The notes: a model not told the origin generated them from the letters alone. A stretch of DNA of 64,000 bases from Ferrovaceae bacterium (GCA_027449685.1 DAIDLC010000006.1:55481-119480), one strand, 5' to 3'. Positions 1-8,655 are shown, counted from the stretch's first letter. Numbers and translations are program-made.

Positions 1-101
1 GCTGTGGCGGGTTATCAAGGGCGTGGCTGATTACTGTCATGGGCTTGTCACATCCATCTGTTTCACTGTTGGAGTCTTACCATGCCGCTTAGGAGGCCAA
101 G

Positions 102-260
102 ATGCAATGCCCAACAGTTTATACGGAATTCAGTGATTCGGAACTATCCATTCTACCCTCCCAGAGCCGGGTGCGGGACGAAATGGATGATGCCACACTG
201 GATGATCTGTATGCCGTCGAAGATACGGAAATCGATGATTTTCAACGGGGCGGGAAATAA
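102..260 (+). CDS. Small acidic protein, 52 residues, unknown function
   Basis: The ATG at 102 follows a consensus AGGAGG (91-96) by five bases, the best reason to call it real. The 52-residue product is hydrophilic, and its C-terminal half is rich in Asp and Glu (for example DEMDDATLDD and TEIDDF). There is no signal peptide or membrane segment. It converges on the leftward TraD-type unit, with 35 bases between the stops. I recognise no family. The small size and acidic tail would suit an antitoxin, anti-restriction peptide or regulatory peptide, but nothing in the sequence decides this. The first 100 bases of the window hold no confident gene, although one frame is open from base 2 to about base 136 and could be the end of an upstream gene. 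Confidence 0.5.
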   Translation: MQCPTVYTEFSDSELSILPSQSRVRDEMDDATLDDLYAVEDTEIDDFQRGGK

Positions 261-295
261 AACGGGCAAGCGATCAATGCGTTGTGCCTGAAGGT

Positions 296-679
296 TCAGA
301 CCCACAATCCCATAACCAGCCAGAACAGGAGCCCCCAGACTACAGCAAGCTCCCCGGGTGCCGGTGCAGGCCAGATGAGGACCGCGAAGGTCGCGCCCAT
401 CAGGGTCCAGAGCCGCATGAGCGTGTACTGTCGGTGTCGCAAAGTGGCATAGGCGTCACGGCGGGTGCGGAGGAATCGGCGTTGCCACAGTAGTAACCCT
501 CCCCAAGGGGACCAGAGCAGGGCCCAATATCCCAAAGTGGCTAAACGATAGCAAACCTGATATTTGAATGTTCCCGGGTGGGCGTTGGCAAACGCCCAAT
601 GGCCTGCCCGTCGTACCATATCGCCCGACCACAGGTGTTGATCCTGCAGCCATTCCCGCCACAGTGGGTCCAGTGGCAT
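296..679 (-). CDS. Small inner-membrane protein downstream of TraD-like gene
   Basis: This 127-residue protein has a soluble N-terminal stretch of about 45 residues and then hydrophobic, Trp-rich segments at about 48-66, 86-104 and 109-127 joined by an Arg-rich cytoplasmic loop. Its ATG lies one base after the TAA of the TraD-like gene, so the two are almost certainly co-translated. In SXT/R391-type elements a small membrane protein gene (s043/traJ) follows traI-traD in the same position, but the resemblance here is positional only. Family assignment is unknown. The gene is the last of the leftward unit. Confidence 0.55.
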   Translation of the reverse strand: MPLDPLWREWLQDQHLWSGDMVRRAGHWAFANAHPGTFKYQVCYRLATLGYWALLWSPWGGLLLWQRRFLRTRRDAYATLRHRQYTLMRLWTLMGATFAVLIWPAPAPGELAVVWGLLFWLVMGLWV

Positions 680-680
680 G

Positions 681-2342
681 TTAGTGCGCTTCCTGTCGCT
701 CGGAATCTTTCACCAACGGCAGGCATCCTGCCAGGACTTCCCCGTTCGCCTGTAACAACACGTAGTGCAGATCTGGTAACTGGGCCAGCATCGTTTCGGG
801 GATCACCGGCAGATTTTGCAGGGCCTGCGCACGACCGGCACTGAGCGCGCGTCGTGCTCCGGTCAGCCCCCGGCTTTCCTGGGCGCCTAAAGAGGGTTGG
901 TCCAATCGAATCCAGCTCGACCCGGCCCGTTCCGACCAGAGTTGACGGGAAGGGGCATCCAGGGTGCGGAATGCCATGAAATGACCCGCATTGCCAATCA
1001 TCATGCGCGCCGCGCCTGTGCTCCCCAGGGCCACATCCAGATCAGCCAGGGTTTGCACCGCAAAGGTGACACTGATCCCGGACTCGCGACCCTTGTTCAA
1101 CAACTGGATGAAGGCCGGGTTGGAGGTTTCCGAGGCCTCATCCACAAACAAGCGGATGGTGGGCGCATCCAGCCGGCCGTTGCGATACCGGTTGCCTGCC
1201 AGTGCTGCCAAATCGGACAGAATCAAGGCCCCCAGTGCCCGAGCGCGAGCGGTATCGGACAAGGCCTCCAGGGCCGCGTAGAAGATGCCACCCTGGCGGG
1301 TGATCTGGTCCAGGTTGAAGACCGCTGGGGCCGCTGCGCCAGAAGAATGATCCGGTGAAGGTCTTAGAAGCTTGGCCAGTACCCCGGTGGAAAGATTCTG
1401 GAGCAGCGGGGTGAGGGCAAGAATCATCTTTTGATAATGGGCACTATCATGTTGACACAGGGCTCGCAAGCCTTCCAGGGCTGTTCCCAAGGTGGGACTG
1501 GTGAGCGTGCAGCGCGCCAATTGGGCATGCAGGGTATGTCCCTGATCGGACACATGCTGACGCAATTCGGCAAACGACAGAGGGCGTTCCAATAGCAACA
1601 GCGCTTGAATGATGCGTTGCAATGTCAGCCAGGCAAATTGTCCAAACACGTTGTCTCCCTCGCGCAAAGGCAGCAAATAGCAAAGACGGCTGGCCAGTTC
1701 GGAGGCTTCGCGCCCATTGGCCAGCAGGTCCAGAGCCTGGCTTGCTTCGGGTTGCGAAGGCAGGAGTTGAAAATACGGTCGTTGGTGTTGGCGTGCAGCC
1801 CGGGCCAGCGCAGGGCGCAGACCCTCTCCTCCCTTGGGATCGAGCATGATGACCGCTTCCCCGCGCAGCAGGGCTTGCAGGGCCAGCAGTTTGAACAGTT
1901 GGGTTTTGCCAGTACCCGGAGCACCTACCACCAGGATATGCTCCAGACGAGGATGAGCCGGTAACCTCAGGGGCTTCCGGCGCCAGGAAAAATCCAGCAA
2001 GCGAGGCGTGATGCCCGGTTCCTGAGGGTCAGACAAGCACTGATGCAGTCGCTGGGCCAAAGCGCGGTTCCAGCGAACGCCAGAACCGATCCAGAAGGCC
2101 TGTGGGTGGTTGCGGACATGGTGCCAGAGTTGGGAGAGTTCAATCCACCGCACCCCTTCGCGCCGGCGGATGGGTTGACGAAAACAGGATGCGGCTGCCA
2201 GAAGGTTGAGGCCAGACCCCACGATGAGCAGACCGGATAAGGGACGCCAGTCCAGGTTCAGAAACTGGCCCAAGAGGTTTGTACCCAGCACGGCAAACCC
2301 CCATGGGGTCCACCAGAGAAGTCCTTTGGAACCCGTGACCAT
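681..2342 (-). CDS. TraD/TraG-like type IV coupling ATPase
   Basis: The 553-residue product has two N-terminal membrane segments (about 8-28 and 33-53). A P-loop GAPGTGKT (140-147), a strand reading VIMLDPKGGEG, a Walker B RLFVDEA (397-403) and a Gln-containing sensor strand (FAVQTLADLD) follow, all typical of the TraD/VirD4 hexameric coupling proteins that pump DNA into a conjugation channel. The start is the ATG at 2342-2340, which shares one base with the TGA of the upstream gene (TGATG), although the frame stays open further upstream to 2525. It is closest in plan to the SXT/TOL-type TraD proteins. No type IV secretion mating-pair genes are visible nearby, so a role other than conjugation is possible. 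Confidence 0.75.
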   Translation of the reverse strand: MVTGSKGLLWWTPWGFAVLGTNLLGQFLNLDWRPLSGLLIVGSGLNLLAAASCFRQPIRRREGVRWIELSQLWHHVRNHPQAFWIGSGVRWNRALAQRLHQCLSDPQEPGITPRLLDFSWRRKPLRLPAHPRLEHILVVGAPGTGKTQLFKLLALQALLRGEAVIMLDPKGGEGLRPALARAARQHQRPYFQLLPSQPEASQALDLLANGREASELASRLCYLLPLREGDNVFGQFAWLTLQRIIQALLLLERPLSFAELRQHVSDQGHTLHAQLARCTLTSPTLGTALEGLRALCQHDSAHYQKMILALTPLLQNLSTGVLAKLLRPSPDHSSGAAAPAVFNLDQITRQGGIFYAALEALSDTARARALGALILSDLAALAGNRYRNGRLDAPTIRLFVDEASETSNPAFIQLLNKGRESGISVTFAVQTLADLDVALGSTGAARMMIGNAGHFMAFRTLDAPSRQLWSERAGSSWIRLDQPSLGAQESRGLTGARRALSAGRAQALQNLPVIPETMLAQLPDLHYVLLQANGEVLAGCLPLVKDSERQEAH

Positions 2343-3331
2343 CAGTTGGTGGAGGGCCCGACGGCCAGTGTCAGTGCGCTTTGCAGACGATCCAGCGCCT
2401 GCGCCAAGGCCCCGCTGGCCACCACGCAGTGCACTTTTTTCCTGGTGCGGGGATGGATGCCTTCGGCCACGGCTCCTTGCGCAGCCGTCTGCAAACAGCC
2501 AGCGGCGACCAGGTGCTGAATCCATTGCCCGGGGTCGTCGGTGTCACGCTGCGCCTCCCAGATAACCAGCTCACGCTGCAAATCGGCTCCCGCCAAAGGC
2601 CAAAGTAGGTGCCATTGCTGATTGCAGCGCCACAAACGATGCGGGGGAGATTGGGGATTCCAGATGCCCCGTTGGACCAGGGAGCAGGCTGCGGTCACGA
2701 TGGCCTGAGCAGGAGTTGCTTCCCTTGGGGGATGAATATTCTCGGCAGTCGCGCGCGCCTGGGGGTAGCCAAGGGTTGCCAATGCGCAGGGATAGTGCTC
2801 TTCAAAAAATGCCAATGTGGCCCCGGCAAGGAGGCGTCCTGCAAACAGTCCATAGGGGGCACTGGGCGGTGTCAGTGGTGGGGGACTGGCCTGCCATTGG
2901 ACATGCGTGCATTGGTGGGCCTTGCTCCAACCACTGAGGCTACAGGAGTAGATCCCCCAGAAAATATCCTGGTGGACACCAGCGCCAGCGGTGATGCGCA
3001 GCGGCGCCAGCCCCTGGAACAGATACTGGAGCATGGCATCCAGACCCAAGTACAGGCGCTTTGCCGGGGCGCTGGGCTGAACCTGTTGCACCGCGCGGAT
3101 GCCTTGCTCCAGGGCGCCACGCAGTAACAGGGGATGGTTCGACTCATGGGGGTGAACGAGGTTCAAAACCCATCCGCTCATGCGCTCCAGCGACGCCATC
3201 AGCACTTGTTCTGTCGCTTGAACATCCAGGCCCACAAGGGTTTTGAATTGCATCAATTGCGGATAGACCTGCTGCAAACACAGAGGGCCCGGTTGCAGGA
3301 GCAGCCAGGAATCGGACATTGACGATTTCAT
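2342..3331 (-). CDS. TraI_2-like (MOBH relaxase-related) protein, degenerate active site
   Basis: This 329-residue protein begins at an ATG overlapping the flhC stop (ATGA at 3331-3328). Its first 120 residues follow the plan of the TraI_2 domain of MOBH relaxases: a helical lead-in, a HPHESNHPLLLRGALEQGI stretch where family members carry His-His-x-Gly-Gly-Leu-Leu-x-His, and then GVHQDIFWG where they carry the HD motif LLHDIGK. The C-terminal third (GIWNPQSPPHRLW onward, with LLWPLAGADL) resembles the winged-helix tail of those proteins. Two of the metal-binding His positions and the contiguous His-Asp pair are absent, so nicking activity is doubtful. The position directly before the traD-like gene supports the family. 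I assign it by pattern, not alignment. Confidence 0.5.
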   Translation of the reverse strand: MKSSMSDSWLLLQPGPLCLQQVYPQLMQFKTLVGLDVQATEQVLMASLERMSGWVLNLVHPHESNHPLLLRGALEQGIRAVQQVQPSAPAKRLYLGLDAMLQYLFQGLAPLRITAGAGVHQDIFWGIYSCSLSGWSKAHQCTHVQWQASPPPLTPPSAPYGLFAGRLLAGATLAFFEEHYPCALATLGYPQARATAENIHPPREATPAQAIVTAACSLVQRGIWNPQSPPHRLWRCNQQWHLLWPLAGADLQRELVIWEAQRDTDDPGQWIQHLVAAGCLQTAAQGAVAEGIHPRTRKKVHCVVASGALAQALDRLQSALTLAVGPSTN

Positions 3332-3885
3332 CCGACCGTCTTCGCAACAGGGGCCACGGCAATGCCTCGAGCGCTGATGCGATAGCCCTTGCGACGACAG
3401 TCCCAACACAGAAAATGGCGTGTCACTCGACCCCAGGGTTGGAGATAACGACCTTGACAGGCTTGGCAGCTGGCGCGTTGGAGGGATTTGATCTTGACCG
3501 CCTTGACCAGCCACCAGGCCCTGTCGATGGGCATCAAATCGCCCATTCCAGCGGCACTCAAGGCCTGTTGCAGTTGCCGATAGCTCTGGATCAGCAAATG
3601 ACACTCGTCCACCGGGGGCACAGCCGATCGTTTGATGGCATCATAAAAACTGCAGAACAGGGATGCCTGCAAATTGTTGCGGCGCCGTAGATACCAAAGA
3701 TCGGAGTTGGGCACTTGTCCCTTGCGGGGTGGTTCACCGTGAATTTCAAGCGATAATTTACGTAGAAACCAGCTGGACAAGCGTGTCATCTCCATGACGA
3801 TAGGCACTCTGGCACCCAGTTGCAGCAAGCATTCCGCATGGCGGTACTGTTGAATTTCCGCCTGCAGGGCGCGTTTAGTGGACAT
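3328..3885 (-). CDS. flhC: FlhC-family transcriptional activator subunit
   Basis: FlhC pairs with FlhD in a heterohexameric activator of class II flagellar promoters. FlhC-family proteins also activate transfer genes of some integrative elements (SetC, AcaC, SgaC). The 185-residue product matches family landmarks: LLQLGARVPIV near the N-terminus, EIHGEPPRKGQVPNSD, LQASLFCSFYDA, and two CxxC pairs (CQAC and CWDC) that bind zinc in FlhC. The start at 3885 has AAGGAG about nine bases upstream; the open frame reaches 4035 but that part is the flhD reading region. It overlaps flhD by 11 bases and the next gene by 4, so it is tightly co-translated. Confidence 0.85.
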   Translation of the reverse strand: MSTKRALQAEIQQYRHAECLLQLGARVPIVMEMTRLSSWFLRKLSLEIHGEPPRKGQVPNSDLWYLRRRNNLQASLFCSFYDAIKRSAVPPVDECHLLIQSYRQLQQALSAAGMGDLMPIDRAWWLVKAVKIKSLQRASCQACQGRYLQPWGRVTRHFLCWDCRRKGYRISARGIAVAPVAKTVG

Positions 3886-4186
3886 GATCCAGCTCTCCTT
3901 CACCCAGCAGCAAGGCCCGGGGCAAGGCATCGGCACACCCTCGGGCGTACTGGCACAAGCTGCTCCAGACTGACGCACTGCGCCAGCGCAATCCCACCAG
4001 AAGCAGGGGGGTTTGTGCCAGATGACTGAGTTCATCGGTGGATAGGGACAACAGCGTATGGGCGACTTCCGGGGTAATACCCAGATCGAGCATGCCTTGA
4101 TGTTGATCCTGGCGCAGGGCCTCGCGCGCCAGATAGAGCATGCCCAGATTGAGATCGGAAATGGATTTGTTCAACGTATTCATCAT
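3875..4186 (-). CDS. flhD: FlhD-family transcriptional activator subunit
   Basis: This 103-residue protein is the expected FlhD partner of the downstream FlhC. FlhD landmarks are visible: an N-terminal SISDLNLGMLYLAREAL helix, then MLDLGITPEVAHTLLSLS and LSHLAQTPLLLVGLRW, which align with the family's helical dimer core. There are two consecutive ATG codons (4186 and 4183); either could start the protein, and a GAGG lies about nine bases ahead. It is the first gene of the leftward five-gene unit. Whether it governs flagellar class II genes, the attached tra-like genes, or both cannot be told from the window, since no flagellar structural gene is present. Confidence 0.8.
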   Translation of the reverse strand: MMNTLNKSISDLNLGMLYLAREALRQDQHQGMLDLGITPEVAHTLLSLSTDELSHLAQTPLLLVGLRWRSASVWSSLCQYARGCADALPRALLLGEGELDHVH

Positions 4187-4513
4187 TGGTGCGGCCTCAT
4201 GAAAAAATGGAATGCCATCTGGGTTTCACAGCACTCCCACATGGCGCTGATCACTATAGACAGGGATCGGGACTACGTCAGCAAGGCCCTGCAGGGCCGT
4301 CCCAGAGGTCTCAAAAACAGCTGTTCCCGATCAATGAGTTGGCTTGATCTTGCGGTAGGATCATGGGGTTCAATCAGGATGTTGTGCAGCGTGAGCCATG
4401 ATATTTTTCTGTTCTGGCATTGTCGTTCAGGGGGTAGTGGCCCTTGCGAGTGCTTTTTTTGCAGGTCTGGGTAATAATGACCACACCGAGCAACCTTCCA
4501 GCATGATGCAACG
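4187..4513 (+). promoter_or_regulatory. Divergent intergenic region flhD / HDOD-GGDEF gene
   Basis: This is 327 bases without a gene, separating two divergent starts. It holds a 14-bp perfect palindrome GGCCCTGCAGGGCC (4285-4298) nested inside an 8-bp inverted repeat, GATCGGGA (4265-4272) and TCCCGATC (4325-4332). A possible leftward -10 box reads TATAGT on the minus strand (4258-4253), without a convincing -35. A run of eight T residues near 4455 has no matching stem. Both genes probably draw promoters from here. Confidence 0.4.
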
Positions 4514-6388
4514 ATGACGAATGATGGCGTGGATTTCGAACGCAACCCTGAAAATCTTTCCGAGCAATCCCTGATCCTCCAGATTCAGGCGCTCGGACAG
4601 TTGCCTTCCCCTTCCGACACAGCGCTCAAGCTGTTCTCCCTGCTCAATTCCAACGATGCCGGACTGAAAGAGATTGCTGCGGTCGTCAAAAGCAATTTGA
4701 CCCTGACGATTCGCCTGTTACGTCTGGCCAATCGTCCCGGCACGGGTGCTGTGCGCCCTGTGGCTAATGTGGAAGAGGCCTTGCTGCGTCTGGGTTTGAA
4801 GGTGGCCGTGCATCTGGCAACCGGTTTGTCTGTGCTCGACGATGCCCTGGCCCATCAACGCGCCGAGGTGAGCGCTTATCTCATCCTGTGCAGATGTTCT
4901 TTGGCTGCCGCAGTGGCTTCCGAGTGGTTGACTGATCATCCAGGTATTCCCGCCGCAGCCCCCGAAATGTTTACTACGGCACTACTCTCCCGTGTGGGGC
5001 AGCTGGCCCTGCTGCGTTTTTACCCCGAGGCCTATGGCCCCATGGTGGAAGCCGTGCGCGAATCTGGAGCCCTCATTGCCCTGGAACGGCAAAGTTTTGG
5101 GGTGGACCATGTGGCGGTGGGACAAGCCCTGCTGCGTGACTGGGGCTTTCCAGAAATCCTGGCGGATGTGATTCAGGAGTCGGAGTTGCATCCCGAGAGG
5201 GCGCACCAGCACGACCGTAAATCCATCATGGCCCAGGTGTTGCGTTTTTCCTGGGAGATGGCGCCTGCCCTGGAGCGGGGGGATCTACCCCTGTTGCAGC
5301 AGCGCTTGAGGACGGCTTTGGCTGCGTTGGGACTGGACCAGCCTCTGGCAAACCTGGAGGAGCAAGCCCAGTTTCTGTATCGGCAATGGCAAGTGTGGGA
5401 AAAGGATCAACTGCCTGCTCGTCCCACAGCCGTTGAAACCACTGCACCCTCCGAGATGACCGCTGATCCTGCCAGGGAGCCCTTGACCATTCTCCTCTGT
5501 CATCCCCGGGCACTGTACCCGGAAGGCTCCCTAGAAGCCCTGGGGGCAGCGGGTTTTGAGGTTGTTACCTGTACCACGTTGGAAGAGGCGGCGCGGCCCG
5601 CTGCCTTGAATCAGGTCAGTATGCTGGTAGCCTGGATGGACGGAGTATCCCTATCGATTCAAAACCAGGGGCTGTTTTCTGTGCTCAATGACCGGGCACA
5701 TGCACTCCTTGTTTTGAGCGATCAACAGGACCAAACGCTGCAGGCCGATTGGATGGCCATGGGGGTGGATGCCATTTTGCCCCTCAATACCGGTAGTGCC
5801 TTGCTATGTGCCCAAATTGTGCGCATCGCCGAGCGGGTGCGTCTGCATCAGGTACTGGAGCGGGAGCGCACCGCCCATCGCCAGGTCCTGTCCCAATTGG
5901 TGGTGACGGCGCGCAAATTGCATCACCAATCCTTGACGGACCCCTTGACCGAGCTGTCTAACCGGCGCATGGCCGAGGTATTTCTGAAACGTCATTGGGC
6001 GCAGTCCGAACGGCGGCGCACGCCCCTGAGCTGCATGATCATCGACATGGACCATTTCAAACTCATTAACGATCACCATGGACATGATGCGGGTGATCGT
6101 GTACTGCAAACCTTTGCCGAACTTCTCAACAACCAGTGCCGCCAGGAAGACTTGGCGGTGCGCTTCGGGGGCGATGAGTTTTTGCTGATTTGCCCCCTGA
6201 CCCCTCTGGCCGAGCTGGAATTTGTACCGAAGCGCTTGCTGGCTGCGGCCAGCCAGTTGGCCCTGGATACCGGTCCCTTGCAGTTTTCCTTTGGTTTGGC
6301 CGAGCGCGATTTTGCAACCATGCGCGCGCCAGAAGACTTGTTACTGCTGGCGGACCAGCGTTTGCTGGCTGCCAAACAACGGCGTTGA
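4514..6388 (+). CDS. HDOD / pseudo-receiver / GGDEF signalling protein
   Basis: The 624-residue soluble protein has an N-terminal HDOD domain (about 25-250, starting at QIQALGQLPSPSDTALKLF). A receiver-like alpha/beta segment follows (about 325-450) in which the usual acidic pocket and phospho-acceptor are not apparent. A short coiled region leads to a C-terminal GGDEF domain (about 475-620). The active-site motif is intact (FGGDEF, GGDEF at 552-556) and an RxxD inhibitory site (RQED, 543-546) sits five residues before it. It is therefore probably a working diguanylate cyclase with product inhibition. It is divergent from flhD, and c-di-GMP commonly opposes flagellar gene expression. The ribosome site before 4514 is weak, so the exact start is tentative. 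Confidence 0.85.
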   Translation: MTNDGVDFERNPENLSEQSLILQIQALGQLPSPSDTALKLFSLLNSNDAGLKEIAAVVKSNLTLTIRLLRLANRPGTGAVRPVANVEEALLRLGLKVAVHLATGLSVLDDALAHQRAEVSAYLILCRCSLAAAVASEWLTDHPGIPAAAPEMFTTALLSRVGQLALLRFYPEAYGPMVEAVRESGALIALERQSFGVDHVAVGQALLRDWGFPEILADVIQESELHPERAHQHDRKSIMAQVLRFSWEMAPALERGDLPLLQQRLRTALAALGLDQPLANLEEQAQFLYRQWQVWEKDQLPARPTAVETTAPSEMTADPAREPLTILLCHPRALYPEGSLEALGAAGFEVVTCTTLEEAARPAALNQVSMLVAWMDGVSLSIQNQGLFSVLNDRAHALLVLSDQQDQTLQADWMAMGVDAILPLNTGSALLCAQIVRIAERVRLHQVLERERTAHRQVLSQLVVTARKLHHQSLTDPLTELSNRRMAEVFLKRHWAQSERRRTPLSCMIIDMDHFKLINDHHGHDAGDRVLQTFAELLNNQCRQEDLAVRFGGDEFLLICPLTPLAELEFVPKRLLAAASQLALDTGPLQFSFGLAERDFATMRAPEDLLLLADQRLLAAKQRR

Positions 6389-6725
6389 TCCACGCTGGAA
6401 CGGCATTAAGCCTTGATCCAGGTCGGAATGGCACAATTTCCCGGTCATGAGCGAAGTGCCCTACTGATTTTTCCAGGGGCAGGCCTGGTTTTGGCCAGCC
6501 CTGATCCTGCCGAATAATTCTGCTGGCATGTCCTCCATTCCCTCCAGGACAGTGCTACTATCCAATGGTTATGATCAGTGGAATGATGATGACTGTACGG
6601 TAGAATTTATGCATAAGTAAAAATGATGTAATCAATCAAAATAATTTAATTTACTTATGCATCAAATCTTTTAAGATGCTGAACCAGCAGGACAACGAAA
6701 GCACGTACCCCAACGGAGGAAAAAC
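6389..6725 (+). promoter_or_regulatory. RuBisCO operon promoter and probable CbbR operator
   Basis: This is 337 bases with no gene. The last 130 are strikingly AT-rich. A perfect 13-bp inverted repeat lies at 6609-6621 (ATGCATAAGTAAA) and 6650-6662 (TTTACTTATGCAT), separated by 28 bases; the left arm lies within the palindrome TTATGCATAA (6607-6616). LysR-type CbbR proteins bind such T-N11-A dyads upstream of cbb operons. A candidate sigma-70 promoter is TTTACT (6650-6655), a 16-base spacer and TAAGAT (6672-6677), so the right arm overlaps the -35 box. GGAGGA (6715-6720) is the ribosome site. No cbbR gene is adjacent, so the regulator must be encoded elsewhere. Confidence 0.6.
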
Positions 6726-8147
6726 ATGGCTGTAAAAACATACAATGCTGGCGTGAAGGAATATCGCCAGACTTATTGGACCCCTGAATACACCCCCAAA
6801 GAGACAGACCTTCTGGCCTGTTTCAAAATCACCCCACAGCCCGGCGTGGACCGTGAAGAAGTGGCCGCAGCGGTGGCCGCCGAATCCTCCACGGGTACCT
6901 GGACGACAGTCTGGACCGACTTGCTGACCGATCTGGATTATTACAAGGGCCGTGCCTATAGCATCGAGGACGTCCCGGGCGACGATACCTGTTTTTATGC
7001 TTTTGTGGCCTATCCCATCGATTTGTTCGAAGAAGGTTCGGTGGTGAATGTGCTCACCTCCCTGGTGGGTAACGTTTTTGGATTCAAGGCATTACGCGCC
7101 CTGCGTCTGGAAGATGTGCGCTTTCCCCTGGCCTATGTGCTGACCTGTGGCGGCCCTCCTCAGGGCATTCAAGTGGAACGTGACCGGCTCAACAAGTATG
7201 GTCGCCCTCTGCTGGGCTGTACCATCAAGCCCAAATTGGGACTCTCGGCCAAAAATTATGGTCGGGCGGTTTACGAGTGTCTGCGCGGTGGGCTGGATTT
7301 CACCAAGGACGATGAAAACGTCAACAGTCAGCCCTTCATGCGCTGGCGTGATCGCTTCGACTTCGTCCAGGAGGCCACGCTCAAGGCTCAACGCGAAACC
7401 GGCGAACGCAAGGGGCACTACCTCAATGTGACCGCGCCTACCCCCGAAGAAATGTACAAACGCGCCGAACATGCCAAAGCCATTGGCGCGCCCATCATCA
7501 TGCATGACTATCTCACCGGTGGCTTGACGGCCAATACGGGACTGGCTAACTGGTGTCGCGACAACGGCATGCTGCTGCATATTCACCGGGCCATGCATGC
7601 GGTGTTAGACCGCAACCCGCACCACGGGATTCATTTCCGGGTTCTGACCAAGGTGCTGCGTCTCTCCGGCGGCGATCATCTGCACTCCGGCACCGTGGTG
7701 GGCAAGCTGGAAGGCTCGCGCGAGGCCACCCTGGGCTGGATCGATTTGATGCGCGATGAGTACATCAAGGAAGACCGTAGTCGTGGCATTTTCTTCGACC
7801 AGGATTGGGGATCCATGCCGGGCCTGTTCCCGGTGGCATCCGGTGGGATTCACGTGTGGCACATGCCCGCACTGGTCAATATTTTTGGTGACAACTCCGT
7901 TCTGCAGTTTGGCGGTGGCACCTTGGGTCACCCCTGGGGCAACGCCGCAGGAGCTGCGGCCAACCGGGTAGCCCTGGAAGCCTGTGTGGAAGCTCGCAAT
8001 CAGGGAATCGCGGTGGAGAAGGAAGGCAAGGCGGTGTTGACCAAAGCGGCCGAAAGCAGCCCCGAACTCAAGATTGCCATGGAAACCTGGAAGGAAATCA
8101 AGTTTGAATTCGACACCGTGGACAAACTGGATGTGGCGCATAAGTAA
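6726..8147 (+). CDS. cbbL: RuBisCO large subunit, form IA
   Basis: The enzyme carboxylates ribulose-1,5-bisphosphate in the Calvin cycle. The 473-residue length and sequence are those of proteobacterial form IA enzymes. Catalytic landmarks are intact: KPKLGLS, the carbamylated lysine in [10 protein letters not shown] (Lys194, equivalent to Lys201 of spinach), HIHRAMH, and loop 6 [10 protein letters not shown] (Lys327). The start has GGAGGA five bases upstream. It leads the cbbLS-QO operon, and adjacency to cbbQ without carboxysome genes points to the non-carboxysomal IAq type, adapted to moderate CO2. Confidence 0.98.
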   Translation: MAVKTYNAGVKEYRQTYWTPEYTPKETDLLACFKITPQPGVDREEVAAAVAAESSTGTWTTVWTDLLTDLDYYKGRAYSIEDVPGDDTCFYAFVAYPIDLFEEGSVVNVLTSLVGNVFGFKALRALRLEDVRFPLAYVLTCGGPPQGIQVERDRLNKYGRPLLGCTIKPKLGLSAKNYGRAVYECLRGGLDFTKDDENVNSQPFMRWRDRFDFVQEATLKAQRETGERKGHYLNVTAPTPEEMYKRAEHAKAIGAPIIMHDYLTGGLTANTGLANWCRDNGMLLHIHRAMHAVLDRNPHHGIHFRVLTKVLRLSGGDHLHSGTVVGKLEGSREATLGWIDLMRDEYIKEDRSRGIFFDQDWGSMPGLFPVASGGIHVWHMPALVNIFGDNSVLQFGGGTLGHPWGNAAGAAANRVALEACVEARNQGIAVEKEGKAVLTKAAESSPELKIAMETWKEIKFEFDTVDKLDVAHK

Positions 8148-8279
8148 GCGCCTCATGGGTTTGTCAGGAACGACCATGAACGGCACGAGGATGACGCGGG
8201 AGGGGATTTCCGCCTGTGGAACACCACTCCCTGCCGTCATTCAACAGATCGTTGCACTAAATTATCGTAAGGAGTAGTC

Positions 8280-8636
8280 ATGAGTGAAGTGATGGATTAC
8301 AAGTCGCGCTTGAGCGACCCAGCCAGCCGCAAGTTTGAAACCTTTTCCTACCTGCCGGCCATGGCACCCGATCAGGTTCGCAAGCAAGTGGAATATCTGG
8401 TCAAAAAGGGTTGGAACCCCGCCATCGAGCATATCGAGCCGCAGTATTTGATGGATTCCTATTGGTACATGTGGAAACTCCCCATGTTTGGCGAAACCGA
8501 TGTGGACAAGGTTCTGGCTGAAGCCGAGGCCTGCCATAAAGCCAATCCGGACAATCATGTACGGCTGGTTGGCTATGACAATTTCAGCCAGTCGCAGGGG
8601 GCTTCCATGGTGATTTTCCGCGGCAAGACTGTTTAA
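8280..8636 (+). CDS. cbbS: RuBisCO small subunit
   Basis: The 118-residue small subunit caps the L8S8 hexadecamer. The N-terminus carries the [14 protein letters not shown] stretch seen in form IAq small subunits, and the core [12 protein letters not shown] and HVRLVGYDN motifs are intact. AAGGAG lies a few bases before the ATG. It is 132 bases after cbbL with no terminator between, so the two are co-transcribed. An intrinsic terminator 20 bases past the stop separates it from cbbQ. Confidence 0.97.
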   Translation: MSEVMDYKSRLSDPASRKFETFSYLPAMAPDQVRKQVEYLVKKGWNPAIEHIEPQYLMDSYWYMWKLPMFGETDVDKVLAEAEACHKANPDNHVRLVGYDNFSQSQGASMVIFRGKTV

Positions 8637-8655
8637 GGGTTGTCTCTATCTTTCC

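Noticed and set aside
2..136. Open frame at the left edge, possible end of an upstream gene
   Set aside because: About 44 codons with no recognisable content, overlapping the better-supported small ORF.
8148..8279. Possible small gene between cbbL and cbbS
   Set aside because: No frame with a ribosome site and credible composition; it is the operon spacer.
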